A stretch of 64,000 nt of DNA from Ligaoa zhengdingensis (GCF_014384885.1 NZ_JACRST010000013.1:13955-77954); one strand, 5' to 3'. Positions 1 through 8,009 are shown, counted from the stretch's first letter. Notes: generated by a model not told the origin, from the letters alone. Numbers and translations are program-made.

Positions 1-722
1 AGCACCACCGCGCGGTCGGGCATGGAGAACGACTGGCCCGCGCTGTAGACGGAGCCGCTGACGGCATCCAGCCAACCGTAGAAGTTGTAACCGCTCCGCG
101 TGGGCGCTGCGGCCGGGATGGTCACCGTCGCGCCTGCCTTATAGGTGCCGGCCGCAGGTACGCCGCTGACCGAATTGTCGGTCACGCCGCTGCTGTAGCT
201 CAGCGAATAGGAGGTTTCGGACGGCGCGTTGGGATTCTTTGAAAAACTGATTGTGCGGGAGAAGGTGCTCGTAGAGGAATACTGGTTCATCGAGATATTC
301 GCGCTCGGCAGATATTCCTGCTCGTCGTCGTAGATGACCGAGGGGGCAGTACCAGCCGTATAGCTGCCCTCGTAGAGGACAGTAGCGTCGCTGAGCGTGG
401 CGCCGGACGCGTTGGTCAGGTTGACGCCGCCCACCTTCATAAAGGTGTAGCGGCCGGATCTCTGGCTGATGGGCACACCGTTGATGGTGAGCACCCAGCA
501 CTCCTTCGTCTTGTTGAGGGGATCGACCCCCCAGGTATAACCGATCGTTATCTCCTCACCCTTGCTGAAGAATATAATTCCGGTGGTTTTGGTTCCATCC
601 GGGCCGGTGACTGCGAACTGGCGGTTCACATCCCGGGTCGCTGCGAGCGCAGTCACGCTCAGGCAGGAGAACAACATGGCCAGCGCCAGTACAAGCGCCA
701 ACAGTTTCTTCTTGGTTTTCAT
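1..722 (-). CDS. Secreted InlB/Flg_new-repeat surface protein, N-terminal part (runs off left edge)
   Basis: About 240 codons are inside the window and the frame stays open to base 1, so the C-terminus is missing. It begins MKTKKKLLALVLALAML and has a clear Sec signal peptide with likely cleavage after ALA near residue 28. The mature part is Thr/Ser-rich. The last 40 residues (GYNFYGWLD, then YSAGQSFSMPDRAVV) match the Listeria-Bacteroides (Flg_new/InlB B-repeat) module, which is typical of cell-surface proteins. ATG 722 is preferred because AAAGGA lies 11 nt upstream; ATG 734 in the same frame has no usable spacing. The role is unknown beyond being extracellular; adhesion is a family-level guess. 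Confidence 0.8.
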   Translation of the reverse strand, partial: MKTKKKLLALVLALAMLFSCLSVTALAATRDVNRQFAVTGPDGTKTTGIIFFSKGEEITIGYTWGVDPLNKTKECWVLTINGVPISQRSGRYTFMKVGGVNLTNASGATLSDATVLYEGSYTAGTAPSVIYDDEQEYLPSANISMNQYSSTSTFSRTISFSKNPNAPSETSYSLSYSSGVTDNSVSGVPAAGTYKAGATVTIPAAAPTRSGYNFYGWLDAVSGSVYSAGQSFSMPDRAVV

Positions 723-730
723 TGTCTCAG

Positions 731-889
731 TCATCCTTTCATCGCTTTTCTAGTCTTTGTTCCGAGCGGCGCCATCCCGCCCATTTCGTCGCTTACGCTG
801 ATATCCAGCGCACCAGCCTGGAAGTTAATATCGGCAAATTCGGCATCTGTGAACCACGCAAACGTGGATTCCAATAGCCATCTTAACTT
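731..889 (-). pseudogene. Decayed TasA/camelysin-like (SipW-dependent signal) fragment
   Basis: A 52-codon frame directly upstream of the repeat-protein gene reads ...LLESTFAWFTDAEF, then NFQAGALDISV, and ends at a TGA overlapping the next gene's ribosome site. The pattern TFAWFTD...F.AG.LDI is the hallmark of the TasA/camelysin family just after a SipW-type signal peptide. No start codon or hydrophobic leader remains: a TAG lies immediately upstream of the first codon. I read it as a remnant lying in the leader of the downstream gene. It could still be translated from an in-frame TTG at 874. Confidence 0.6.
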
Positions 890-915
890 CTATTCAGGCT
901 TATACTTATGGTTTT

Positions 916-944
916 ATTATAGATCAAACAATTAAAAAAGTCTA
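916..944 (-). promoter_or_regulatory. Sigma-A promoter for the repeat surface protein
   Basis: On the minus strand TAGACT (939-944) is followed by 17 bp and a perfect TATAAT (916-921). Transcription would start near 909, giving a leader of about 185 nt that contains the TasA-like remnant and a short CCACG/CGTGG hairpin (854-867). Confidence 0.6.
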
Positions 945-1186
945 CATTTTGTTCCAAAAAGATGTCCAGTAAGTGTAAATTTTATTGCCTATTTGTGACC
1001 AAAAACTGTAACAATGACTCAACTGTGTCCTATTTATCAATCAAACGAAAACCATATTCCAGTATTTTCTGGGTCTATATACATTTTTCCGTACACGATT
1101 GTAACCTGTCCCCCTCAACGCACAATATATGATATCCTTGCGATGACAGCGGCTGCTGAACCTTCATAGTGCCACTTTCGCCAAAA
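945..1186. other. Gene-free AT-rich stretch
   Basis: No supportable gene or RNA is seen here. One minus-strand frame reads protein-like between stops (about 945-1170) but is interrupted several times and matches no family I recognise. Confidence 0.5.
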
Positions 1187-1217
1187 GAGCCGGCACTGAA
1201 AAGTTCAGCACCGGCTC
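1187..1217 (-). terminator. Terminator hairpin downstream of trhA
   Basis: GAGCCGG and CTGAA arms pair with TTCAG and CCGGCTC around an AAG loop. It sits about 60 nt past the trhA stop. A short TTTT follows on the minus strand and an AT-rich tract on the plus strand, so it may work both ways. Confidence 0.65.
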
Positions 1218-1277
1218 CCTATTTTATATATTCAGCCGCTCCGCTGACCGCGAGCAACCGGTAATCCTTTTAGGGGG

Positions 1278-1931
1278 TTACGCGATATAGAGGTACACCA
1301 ACAGGAAATGACACAGGCTACCGATCAGCACAAAGATGTGGAACAGCTCGTGAAACCCGAACCGCTCGGAGATGTTCGGCTTTTTGAGCATATAGATGAC
1401 CCCGCCAGCCGTGTAGCTCACGCCGCCCGCAATCAGCCAGGCCAGCGCGCCCGCGCTCATGCGCGCAAACACCGTGGCGTCGAACAGGATCGCCCATCCC
1501 ATCACCAAATAAAGGGTGGTTTGCAACCAGCGCGGAGCGCCGAACCAACACAGCTTAAGGACGATGCCGACAGCGGCAAACGCCCAGATGAACACGGTAA
1601 ACGCCACATTGCGCGGATAGGGCAGCAGGTTGAGCATCACGGGGGTATAGGTGCCCGCGATCAGCACATAGATCATGGCGTGATCGAGCTTGCGCAGGAC
1701 GGTGACCTTTTTACTCCCCGCATTGGAAAAATGGTAGACGCTGCTCGCCGTGTACAGCGCGATCAGCGATAACCCAAACAGCGCCGAGGACAGCACCTTC
1801 ATCAAAGAAAATTCGGGCAGACGGAGGGTCTTGGTCAAAAGCATCGCCAGCCCCACCACCGAAATGATCGCTCCCCACAGATGGGTGGCGCTGCTGATCG
1901 GATCCCGGGCCTTTTTCATATAGTATGACAT
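1278..1931 (-). CDS. trhA: Hemolysin III / TrhA family membrane protein
   Basis: The product is 217 residues, the usual length for the bacterial PAQR (hemolysin III/TrhA) family, with seven predicted membrane helices. Family residues are visible: SSVYHFS near 65, KLDHAMIYVLIAGTYTP near 82-98, and the C-terminal HELFHIF with a later CHF, supplying the metal-site His residues. In Bacilli TrhA is linked to membrane-lipid homeostasis; haemolysis is not its likely job here. AGGAGG lies 8 nt before ATG 1931. It is divergent from a DUF1836 gene with overlapping control sequences. Confidence 0.85.
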   Translation of the reverse strand: MSYYMKKARDPISSATHLWGAIISVVGLAMLLTKTLRLPEFSLMKVLSSALFGLSLIALYTASSVYHFSNAGSKKVTVLRKLDHAMIYVLIAGTYTPVMLNLLPYPRNVAFTVFIWAFAAVGIVLKLCWFGAPRWLQTTLYLVMGWAILFDATVFARMSAGALAWLIAGGVSYTAGGVIYMLKKPNISERFGFHELFHIFVLIGSLCHFLLVYLYIA

Positions 1932-1960
1932 ACCTCCATCCTCCTTTTCTCCGCATAAAG

Positions 1961-1975
1961 TAGTTTTAATAACTA
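1961..1975. promoter_or_regulatory. Palindromic operator candidate in the trhA leader
   Basis: TAGTT and AACTA arms flank a 5-nt AT centre just downstream of the trhA -10 hexamer, where a bound repressor would block transcription. The neighbouring DUF1836 protein is the obvious candidate ligand, but that is inference. Confidence 0.4.
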
Positions 1976-1987
1976 TATTATAAAATA

Positions 1988-2015
1988 ATTATATCATATA
2001 TTGTCGTGTTTGCAA
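1988..2015 (-). promoter_or_regulatory. trhA promoter
   Basis: Minus strand TTGCAA (2010-2015), 16-bp spacer, TATAAT (1988-1993). The -35 hexamer is self-complementary and is also the -35 of the opposing promoter. Confidence 0.6.
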
Positions 2016-2038
2016 GCTCATCTTGAAAAGTTTACAAT
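2010..2038 (+). promoter_or_regulatory. DUF1836 gene promoter
   Basis: Plus strand TTGCAA (2010-2015), 17-bp spacer, TACAAT (2033-2038). It uses the same palindromic -35 as the trhA promoter, so the two promoters should compete for RNA polymerase. Confidence 0.6.
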
Positions 2039-2138
2039 TCTGCGGTAAACTAAAAGCTGTCGAGATGGGCACTGCACACAACAGCCCTCTCCCCCATTTT
2101 TCAGCGGCTGAGTGGCCGCCGCGTTGAGGAGAATGATG

Positions 2139-2681
2139 ATGGAACAGAAACCGTCCGATTGGAACGACTGGATCGCAAGGGCGCTGGACGACCGGGACAT
2201 CGCGCCCGCCGAGCTGCCCGACATCGACCTCTATATGGATCAGATCATCACGCTGTTTGAAAGCCGCATGGGCGGCAACCGCCGCCGCCCAGAGGACAAG
2301 CTCTTGACCAAAACGATGATCAACAACTACAGCAAGGAGGGGCTGTTGCAGCCCATCAAGGGAAAAAAGTATTCCCGCGACCATATCCTACAGATGTTGA
2401 TGATCTACAACCTCAAGCAGACCCTGTCCATCCAGGACATCAAGGCCCTGTTCGGCGCGCTGGACAGCCAGATGCCGCTGGCCGACCTCTACACCAGCTT
2501 TTTGGAGCTCAAGGGGGAGCTGCGGAACCAGCTGCCCGAATCGCTGGAGCGGCTGTGTGCGTCGCCACGCTTCGACGGCTTTGATGAAAACGAACGGCGC
2601 ATTTTGCTGGTGCTGGCGCTGAGCGCGGCGGGCAACTACTTCAAACGTCTCTCAGAACAAATCATTGACCAATGCTTTTAG
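2139..2681 (+). CDS. DUF1836 protein with MerR-like helix-turn-helix
   Basis: 180 residues from ATG 2139, chosen because GAGGAG lies 7 nt upstream; ATGs at 2133 and 2136 are too close to that site. Residues about 57-105 (INNYSKEGLLQP, YSRDHILQMLMIYNLK, LSIQDIKALF) follow the MerR winged-helix pattern, including the Y..GLL.P turn. DUF1836 proteins have no established function. The HTH reading, the divergent trhA gene and the shared promoter region suggest a transcription regulator of trhA and of itself. The C-terminal half is helical and unassigned. Confidence 0.75.
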   Translation: MEQKPSDWNDWIARALDDRDIAPAELPDIDLYMDQIITLFESRMGGNRRRPEDKLLTKTMINNYSKEGLLQPIKGKKYSRDHILQMLMIYNLKQTLSIQDIKALFGALDSQMPLADLYTSFLELKGELRNQLPESLERLCASPRFDGFDENERRILLVLALSAAGNYFKRLSEQIIDQCF

Positions 2682-2805
2682 AATATGCGCCTGTCCAGTG
2701 TGGGACCGACATCTCACCAACCGCTCACGCCGTCTCTTTTCTGTCGAATCGCATGAACAGACCATATATTACACCGCTTGTTTTATTGTAATTGCATAGA
2801 AATCG

Positions 2806-2843
2806 CTTGATTTTATTTGAAAATGAGGTAAAATAAAATCAAG
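2806..2843 (+). promoter_or_regulatory. Promoter embedded in a 13-bp inverted repeat
   Basis: CTTGATTTTATTT (2806-2818) is repeated inverted and perfectly at 2831-2843 with a 12-nt centre. TTGATT (2807-2812), 16 bp, TAAAAT (2829-2834) form a promoter inside the repeat. A partial direct copy, CGCTTGTTTTATT, lies about 30 bp upstream. The layout suggests a repressor operator over the promoter of the cytidylate-kinase-like gene. Confidence 0.5.
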
Positions 2844-2847
2844 AAAA

Positions 2848-2903
2848 GCGTCCGGCTTTGGGCTGCGCCCGGGCGCTTCCGCGCTTGAATACTTGCCGGA
2901 CGC
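2848..2903 (+). promoter_or_regulatory. Predicted three-way-junction RNA leader
   Basis: GCGTCCGGC (2848-2856) pairs perfectly with GCCGGACGC (2895-2903) and encloses two small hairpins, GGGC-TGC-GCCC (2860-2870) and GCGC-TTCC-GCGC (2873-2884). It lies between the promoter and the ribosome site (GGAG 2915-2918). It matches no riboswitch class I can name. Confidence 0.45.
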
Positions 2904-2926
2904 AGCGGCAGAATGGAGAATTTGTG

Positions 2927-3562
2927 ATGAAACACCCTGTGATTGTTACTATCAGCCGACAATACGGCAGCGGCGGGCGCACGATCGGCCGCTTGCTTGC
3001 GGAAAAACTGGGCGTTCCCTTTTACGATAAAGAGCTGATTGAGCTCGCCGCCAAGGAGAGCGGCCTGGATGAATCCGTGTTGGCCTCGGCCGACGAGCAG
3101 GTCTCCAGCAGCCTGCTCTACTCCCTCTCGCTGGGAATGTACGCCGGTGTGGGCCGGGCTGACAGCATGAACGGCCTGTCGATCAACGACCGGGTCTATG
3201 TCCACCAGGCCAAGGTCATCCGCGATATCGCACAGAAGGGTCCCTGCGTCATCGTCGGCCGGTGTGCTGACTCGATTCTTGCGGGGCGCGCTGATGTGGT
3301 CAGCGTATACATCCACGCTTCGCGGGAGGCGCGCCTCAGGCGCGTCGTGGAACAGTACGGCATGGACCCGCACCGCGCGGAAAATGAGCTGCAAAAAATC
3401 GACAAGCGCCGCACCGCATACCACGACTACTATGCCGACACCAAATGGGGCCGCGCGGAAAACTATCAGCTCTCGCTCGACACCAGCCGGCTGAGCGACG
3501 AGGGTGCAGCGGCCGCCATCTCCACCTATCTGGAATTTTTCGACCCGGCCGCCAATAAATAA
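2927..3562 (+). CDS. Cytidylate kinase-like family protein
   Basis: 211 residues from ATG 2927 (GGAG 8 nt upstream). It opens with a P-loop-like segment, VTISRQYGSGGRTIGRLLAEKLG, then FYDKELI, as in the cytidylate-kinase-like (AAA_26) family of Firmicutes. A central region VIVGRCADSILAGR and R-rich helices (EARLRRVVEQYG, KIDKRRTAYHDYY) supply likely phosphate-binding and lid residues. These proteins are related to, but distinct from, the canonical Cmk; the true substrate is not established. It has its own promoter and terminator. Confidence 0.8.
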   Translation: MKHPVIVTISRQYGSGGRTIGRLLAEKLGVPFYDKELIELAAKESGLDESVLASADEQVSSSLLYSLSLGMYAGVGRADSMNGLSINDRVYVHQAKVIRDIAQKGPCVIVGRCADSILAGRADVVSVYIHASREARLRRVVEQYGMDPHRAENELQKIDKRRTAYHDYYADTKWGRAENYQLSLDTSRLSDEGAAAAISTYLEFFDPAANK

Positions 3563-3578
3563 AAAATACTATTTTTCG

Positions 3579-3611
3579 GGCAAGCAGCACAAAACGCTGC
3601 TTGCCTTTTTG
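3579..3611 (+). terminator. Rho-independent terminator
   Basis: A perfect 10-bp stem GGCAAGCAGC/GCTGCTTGCC with a 7-nt loop is followed by TTTTTG, 16 nt past the stop of the cytidylate-kinase-like gene. Confidence 0.9.
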
Positions 3612-3728
3612 TCTGTATTTGCAAAAAAATCGGTGATTACTGTGAAAATTCGGTCAAGTTTTTGTACAATTTATGAATATCCCTAAAAAAAAGATCGGAA
3701 ATAAGATGAGGATTAGCCAATAAAGATA

Positions 3729-3757
3729 TTGTTTTCTTGTTGCAATACTAATATAAT
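3729..3757 (+). promoter_or_regulatory. liv operon promoter
   Basis: TTGTTT, 17-bp spacer, TATAAT, about 110 nt before livJ. The remaining 3612-3865 gap holds nothing else recognisable. Confidence 0.5.
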
Positions 3758-3865
3758 ACAAGCAAGTATTCACGCTTTTGCACTGTAATGTGTACAACTG
3801 TTAAAGTTTAACCTGTAAAAGCCCGGCGTGAATGGCTGATTGAATTGATAAGGAGGATCCAAGAC

Positions 3866-5065
3866 ATGAAAAAGTTTTTGACGCTTGCACTCGCAGCAGT
3901 GCTGGCCGCCGGCATGATGGCCGGTTGCGGCCCCGCTGCCCCCAGCAACAGTTCTTCGGCTCCCGCTGACGGCAGCGCAGCCTCCGACGCGGCTCCCGCC
4001 CCCACGGGTGATACCATTAAAATCGGTGTACTCGCTCCCCTGACCGGCAGCGTATCCACCTACGGCACCGCCGTAAAAAATGGCCTGGAGATGGCCAAAG
4101 AGGAGATTAACGCGGCTGGCGGCATCCTGGGCAAGCAGGTCGAACTGCTGATCGAGGATGAAAAGGGCGACGTGACCGAGGCCACCAACGCCTATAACAA
4201 GTTGCTCAGCCAGGGCATTGTGGCGCTGATCGGCGACGTTACCTCCCAGCCCTCCAACGCCGTGGCGCAGCTCGCGGCCGATCCCTCCGACGGGACCCCG
4301 ATGCTGACCCCGACCGGCACCGCCGCCAACATCACCCTGAACGGCTCGAACATCTTCCGCACCTGCTTCCTCGACCCGTTCCAGGGCCAGATCATGGCGA
4401 CCTTTGCCTCTGAAAAGCTGGGCACCAAGAGTGCTGCGATCATGTACAACAGCTCAAGCGACTACTCTCAGGGCGTCGCGGATGCGTTTAAAACCACCGC
4501 CGAAGCCAAGGGCATGACGGTCGTCTCCTACGAGGCTTACGGCGATGCGGACACCGACTTCAAGTCCCAGCTCACCAACGTGGTGGCGGCGAATCCCGAC
4601 GTCCTGTTCCTGCCCGACTATTACGAGAAGCTCGCGTTGATCACCGCACAGGCTCGCGACGCCGGTTTCCAGGGCCCGATGCTGGGCGCTGACGGCTGGG
4701 ACGGCGTTCTGGCCCAGCTGGGCGACAACACCGCTGTGGTGGACGGCTGCTACTTCTCCAACCACTACTTTGTGGATGATACCGACGAGAAGGTCGCCAC
4801 CTTTGTTTCCAACTACGAGGGCAAATACAACGGTGAGGTCCCCAATGCGTTTGCGGCGCTGGGCTACGATTCCCTGTACATCATGAAGCAGGCCATCGAA
4901 GCCGCAGGTTCCACCGACAAGGCTGCGATCACCAGCGCTTTGCAGGCGGTTTCCTACAGCGGCGTGACCGGCGACATGACCTTCGACGAAAACGGCGACC
5001 CGATCAAAAAGGTTGCGATTATCAAGCTGCAGGATGGCGCTGTTACCCTGGACAGCAAGATGTAA
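3866..5065 (+). CDS. livJ: Branched-chain amino acid ABC transporter, substrate-binding lipoprotein
   Basis: 399 residues from ATG 3866 (AAGGAGG upstream; a TTG at 3845 would put the ribosome site inside the gene). The signal MKKFLTLALAAVLAAGMMAGC ends in a lipobox, so the protein is a membrane-tethered lipoprotein, followed by a Ser/Ala/Pro linker. From about residue 50 it is a Peripla_BP_6 (LivJ/LivK) fold: IKIGVLAPLTGSVSTYG, LLIEDEKGD, GDVTSQPSNAVAQ. It captures leucine-type or other amino acids for LivHMGF. Ligand specificity cannot be read from the sequence. Confidence 0.92.
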   Translation: MKKFLTLALAAVLAAGMMAGCGPAAPSNSSSAPADGSAASDAAPAPTGDTIKIGVLAPLTGSVSTYGTAVKNGLEMAKEEINAAGGILGKQVELLIEDEKGDVTEATNAYNKLLSQGIVALIGDVTSQPSNAVAQLAADPSDGTPMLTPTGTAANITLNGSNIFRTCFLDPFQGQIMATFASEKLGTKSAAIMYNSSSDYSQGVADAFKTTAEAKGMTVVSYEAYGDADTDFKSQLTNVVAANPDVLFLPDYYEKLALITAQARDAGFQGPMLGADGWDGVLAQLGDNTAVVDGCYFSNHYFVDDTDEKVATFVSNYEGKYNGEVPNAFAALGYDSLYIMKQAIEAAGSTDKAAITSALQAVSYSGVTGDMTFDENGDPIKKVAIIKLQDGAVTLDSKM

Positions 5066-5099
5066 CATTCAGGATACTTTCCTACGGGAGAGGCTCCTT

Positions 5100-5141
5100 C
5101 GACGGGGGCGGGGCGAAATGCTCTGCCCCTTGTCGTTTTTT
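5100..5141 (+). terminator. Intra-operon terminator between livJ and livH
   Basis: CGAC and GGGGC arms pair with GCCCC and GTCG, then a run of T follows (5136-5141). Partial read-through would keep the binding protein in excess over the membrane subunits. Confidence 0.7.
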
Positions 5142-5247
5142 CTCATTCTCTTCGCCATTTTTCTGGTATTTTTTTCAAAATTGGTGTAAAATAGATCCGG
5201 TTCATTCAATTTTTCAAAATCTGCGCATGGAAAGGTAAGGTGCCAAA

Positions 5248-6144
5248 ATGGACGGTTTTGTCATATTCATCAACCAGATCATCAACGGCATACAGGTCGG
5301 CAGTATCTACGCGCTGGTAGCATTGGGCTATACGATGGTTTATGGCATTGTAAAGCTGATTAACTTCGCTCACGGGGATTTTATCATGGTGGGCGCGTAT
5401 GTATCGCTCTTTTCCGTCCCGCTTTTGGTACGCATGGGCGTGCCGGCGTGGCTGTGCATCGTGCTGGCGCTGGCGGCCTGCGCCCTGCTCGGCGTGGTGA
5501 CTGAGCGCGTGGCCTACAAGCCGCTGCGCAACGCCCCCCGCATCACCGCGCTGATCACCGCCATCGCGGTGAGTCTGCTGCTGGAAAACCTTTGCATGTT
5601 GCTCTTCTCCTCCTCGTCCAAGCCGTTCCCCACGGTGTTTAACAAGTCGATCTTCAACCTGGGCGGGGTGCAGTTCAACTCGATCACCTTGATCACCATC
5701 GTGCTGTCGGTGATCTCGATGATTTTGTTGCAGCTGTTTGTCAAAAAGACCAAGATGGGCAAAGCGATGCGCGCAGTATCCGAGGACGGAGGCGCTTCCA
5801 TCCTGATGGGCATCAACTCCAACACCACCATCTCCATCACCTTCGCCATCGGTTCAGGCCTTGCGGCCATCGCGGCCGTGATGTACTGTTCGGCCTATCC
5901 GCAGGTCAACCCCTATATGGGTTCAATGCTCGGCCTTAAGGCGTTCATCGCCGCGGTGCTCGGCGGCATCGGCATCATTCCGGGCGCGATGCTGGGCGGT
6001 TTTGTGATCGGTCTGGTGGAGAGCCTCACCAAAGCGTACATATCCTCTCAGCTCGCGGATGCGGTGGTGTTCGGTATCCTGATTATCGTGCTGCTGGTGA
6101 AGCCGACCGGCATCCTGGGCAAAAATATCGGTGAGAAAGTGTAG
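5248..6144 (+). CDS. livH: Branched-chain amino acid ABC transporter permease LivH
   Basis: 298 residues, all membrane helices and short loops. The LivH signature YALVALGYTMVYGIVKLINFAHGD lies near residues 20-45, and the cytoplasmic coupling segment is around GKAMRAVSEDGGASILMGI. It forms the inner-membrane channel with LivM. ATG 5248 follows an AAGG-type site. A weak promoter-like TAAAAT sits near 5187, so livHMGF could also start independently of livJ. Confidence 0.93.
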   Translation: MDGFVIFINQIINGIQVGSIYALVALGYTMVYGIVKLINFAHGDFIMVGAYVSLFSVPLLVRMGVPAWLCIVLALAACALLGVVTERVAYKPLRNAPRITALITAIAVSLLLENLCMLLFSSSSKPFPTVFNKSIFNLGGVQFNSITLITIVLSVISMILLQLFVKKTKMGKAMRAVSEDGGASILMGINSNTTISITFAIGSGLAAIAAVMYCSAYPQVNPYMGSMLGLKAFIAAVLGGIGIIPGAMLGGFVIGLVESLTKAYISSQLADAVVFGILIIVLLVKPTGILGKNIGEKV

Positions 6145-6158
6145 GAGGTGACGGACAG

Positions 6159-7223
6159 ATGAAACTTTATGTGAACCAAAAAACAGCCTACCGCTCCTAT
6201 GTGATCAATCTGATCGCCGTGGTGCTGGTGTTTCTTTTGCTGAAAGGGTTGATGTCCGCGGGGATCATCAACAGCTACGTCGCGGGTGTGTGTATGACCG
6301 TGATGATCAACATCATCCTCGCCGCGTCCCTGACCCTGACCACCGGCCTGCTCGGCCAAATTGCGCTGGGCCACGCCGGGTTTATGTCGGTGGGCGCGTA
6401 CTCCGCCGCGCTGCTGGTCAAACACGCCAAGGATAGCGGCGTGGTGCTTTCCACCCCGGACGGCATTACCCCCGCGGGGTACGGCTATTTCCTGCTGTCC
6501 CTGCTGCTGGCCGGCGTGGTTGCCGCGTTTTTCGGCCTGATCGTGGGGATCCCGGCGCTGCGCCTCAAGGGCGATTACCTCGCCATCATCACCCTGGGCT
6601 TTGGCGAGATCATCCGCGTCATCATCGAAAACGTCAAATTTACCGGCGGCGCGCAGGGCCTTTCGGGCATCCCGCGGCTGGCCAGCTTCGACGTGGTGTT
6701 CTGGCTCACCGCTTTGATCATTGCAATCCTGTTCGCCTTCGTCCGCTCCCGCCACGGCCGCGCGATCAAGGCGATCCGCGAGGACGACATCGCCTCGGAG
6801 GCGTGCGGCATCTCCAACACCTATTACAAGGTGATGGCATTCACCATGTCCGCATTTTTCGCAGGCATCGCAGGCGCGATCTATGCGCAGCAGATGGCGG
6901 TGCTCGGCGCTAAAACCTTTAACTTTCTCAAATCCATCGACATCCTCGTGATCGTCGTACTGGGCGGCCTCGGTTCCCTCACCGGCTCGATTGTGGCCGC
7001 CACCGGCCTCACCATCCTGCCCGAAGCGCTGCGCAGCTTCTCGGAGTACCGCATGGTCATCTATTCGCTGGCCCTCATCATCGTGATGATCTTTAAGCCC
7101 TCCGGCCTGTTCGGCAACTACGAATTCTCGCTGACCCATCTGTTAAGCAAGCTGAGACGGCCCAAATCCAACACCCCCGCCGCCGGCGGCGAATCCAAAC
7201 AAAAGGAGGTCACCAAGGCATGA
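6159..7223 (+). CDS. livM: Branched-chain amino acid ABC transporter permease LivM
   Basis: 354 residues; GGAGGTGA lies 10 nt before ATG 6159, 14 nt after livH. It has multiple membrane helices with the LivM segment GLLGQIALGHAGFMSVGAYSA and the coupling loop GRAIKAIREDDIASEACGI. A hydrophilic Lys/Ser-rich tail follows the last helix. Its stop overlaps the livG start by 4 nt (ATGA), indicating translational coupling. Confidence 0.93.
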   Translation: MKLYVNQKTAYRSYVINLIAVVLVFLLLKGLMSAGIINSYVAGVCMTVMINIILAASLTLTTGLLGQIALGHAGFMSVGAYSAALLVKHAKDSGVVLSTPDGITPAGYGYFLLSLLLAGVVAAFFGLIVGIPALRLKGDYLAIITLGFGEIIRVIIENVKFTGGAQGLSGIPRLASFDVVFWLTALIIAILFAFVRSRHGRAIKAIREDDIASEACGISNTYYKVMAFTMSAFFAGIAGAIYAQQMAVLGAKTFNFLKSIDILVIVVLGGLGSLTGSIVAATGLTILPEALRSFSEYRMVIYSLALIIVMIFKPSGLFGNYEFSLTHLLSKLRRPKSNTPAAGGESKQKEVTKA

Positions 7224-7993
7224 CGGAATCTGTTTTGAAAGTGGAGCACCTCGGCATCGCCTTCGGCGGCCTGAAGGCTGTGGAGGACTTCCACCTGGAA
7301 ATCGGCAAAAGCGAGCTGGTCGGTCTGATTGGGCCCAACGGCGCTGGCAAGACGACCATTTTCAACCTGCTCACCGGTGTGTACCAGCCCACCGAGGGCG
7401 CGATCTATCTGGACGGCGTGCCGATGGTTGGCAAAAAGCCTCACCAGATGGTGGCTGCCGGCATCGCCCGCACCTTCCAAAATATCCGCCTGTTCAAGGA
7501 ACTTACGGTGCTGGAAAATGTGATGGTCTCCTTCAACCACACGATGAAATATTCCATCCTGAGCGGCATTCTGCGCACCAAAAATTACTGGAAAGAGGAA
7601 GCCGCGGCCCAACGGCGCGCGCTCGATCTGCTCAGGGTGATGCACATGGAGGATTACGCCGACCAGGTGGCGGCCAACCTGCCCTACGGCCAGCAGCGCA
7701 AGCTGGAGATCGCCCGCGCGCTGGCGACCGGGGCGAAAATCCTGCTGCTCGACGAGCCTGCGGCCGGTATGAACCCCACCGAAACCACCCAGTTGATGGA
7801 CGCGATCCAGACCATCCGCGAAAAGTTTCAGATTTCGGTGCTGCTGATCGAGCACGACATGAGCCTGGTGATGAGCGTATGCGAACGCATCGTGGTGATC
7901 GACTACGGCCACATCATCGCCACCGGCACCCCATTTGAGATCGCCAACAACCCCAAGGTCATCGGCGCCTATCTGGGCACCGACGACCAGTGA
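7220..7993 (+). CDS. livG: Branched-chain amino acid ABC transporter ATPase LivG
   Basis: 257 residues. Walker A is GPNGAGKTT near 36-44, the LivG-type signature is LPYGQQRKLEIARAL, Walker B is ILLLDEPAAGMNP, and the switch His is in LLIEHDMS. The C-terminal LivG tail (GTPFEIANNPKVIGAYLG) is present. It powers transport together with LivF at the cytoplasmic face. Confidence 0.94.
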   Translation: MTESVLKVEHLGIAFGGLKAVEDFHLEIGKSELVGLIGPNGAGKTTIFNLLTGVYQPTEGAIYLDGVPMVGKKPHQMVAAGIARTFQNIRLFKELTVLENVMVSFNHTMKYSILSGILRTKNYWKEEAAAQRRALDLLRVMHMEDYADQVAANLPYGQQRKLEIARALATGAKILLLDEPAAGMNPTETTQLMDAIQTIREKFQISVLLIEHDMSLVMSVCERIVVIDYGHIIATGTPFEIANNPKVIGAYLGTDDQ

Positions 7994-8009
7994 GAAAGGA
8001 GAGGCCGCG

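Noticed and set aside
735..915. Riboswitch in the surface-protein leader
   Set aside because: No conserved c-di-GMP or other aptamer core is seen; the region is better explained by the TasA-like remnant.
945..1186. Minus-strand frame beginning MKVQQPLSSQG that reads protein-like across stops
   Set aside because: Several in-frame stops, no ribosome site and no family resemblance; AT-rich sequence gives such chance reading.
6048..7139. Long minus-strand open frame opposite livM
   Set aside because: Antisense shadow with Asp/His/Gln-biased composition; livM on the other strand is certain.
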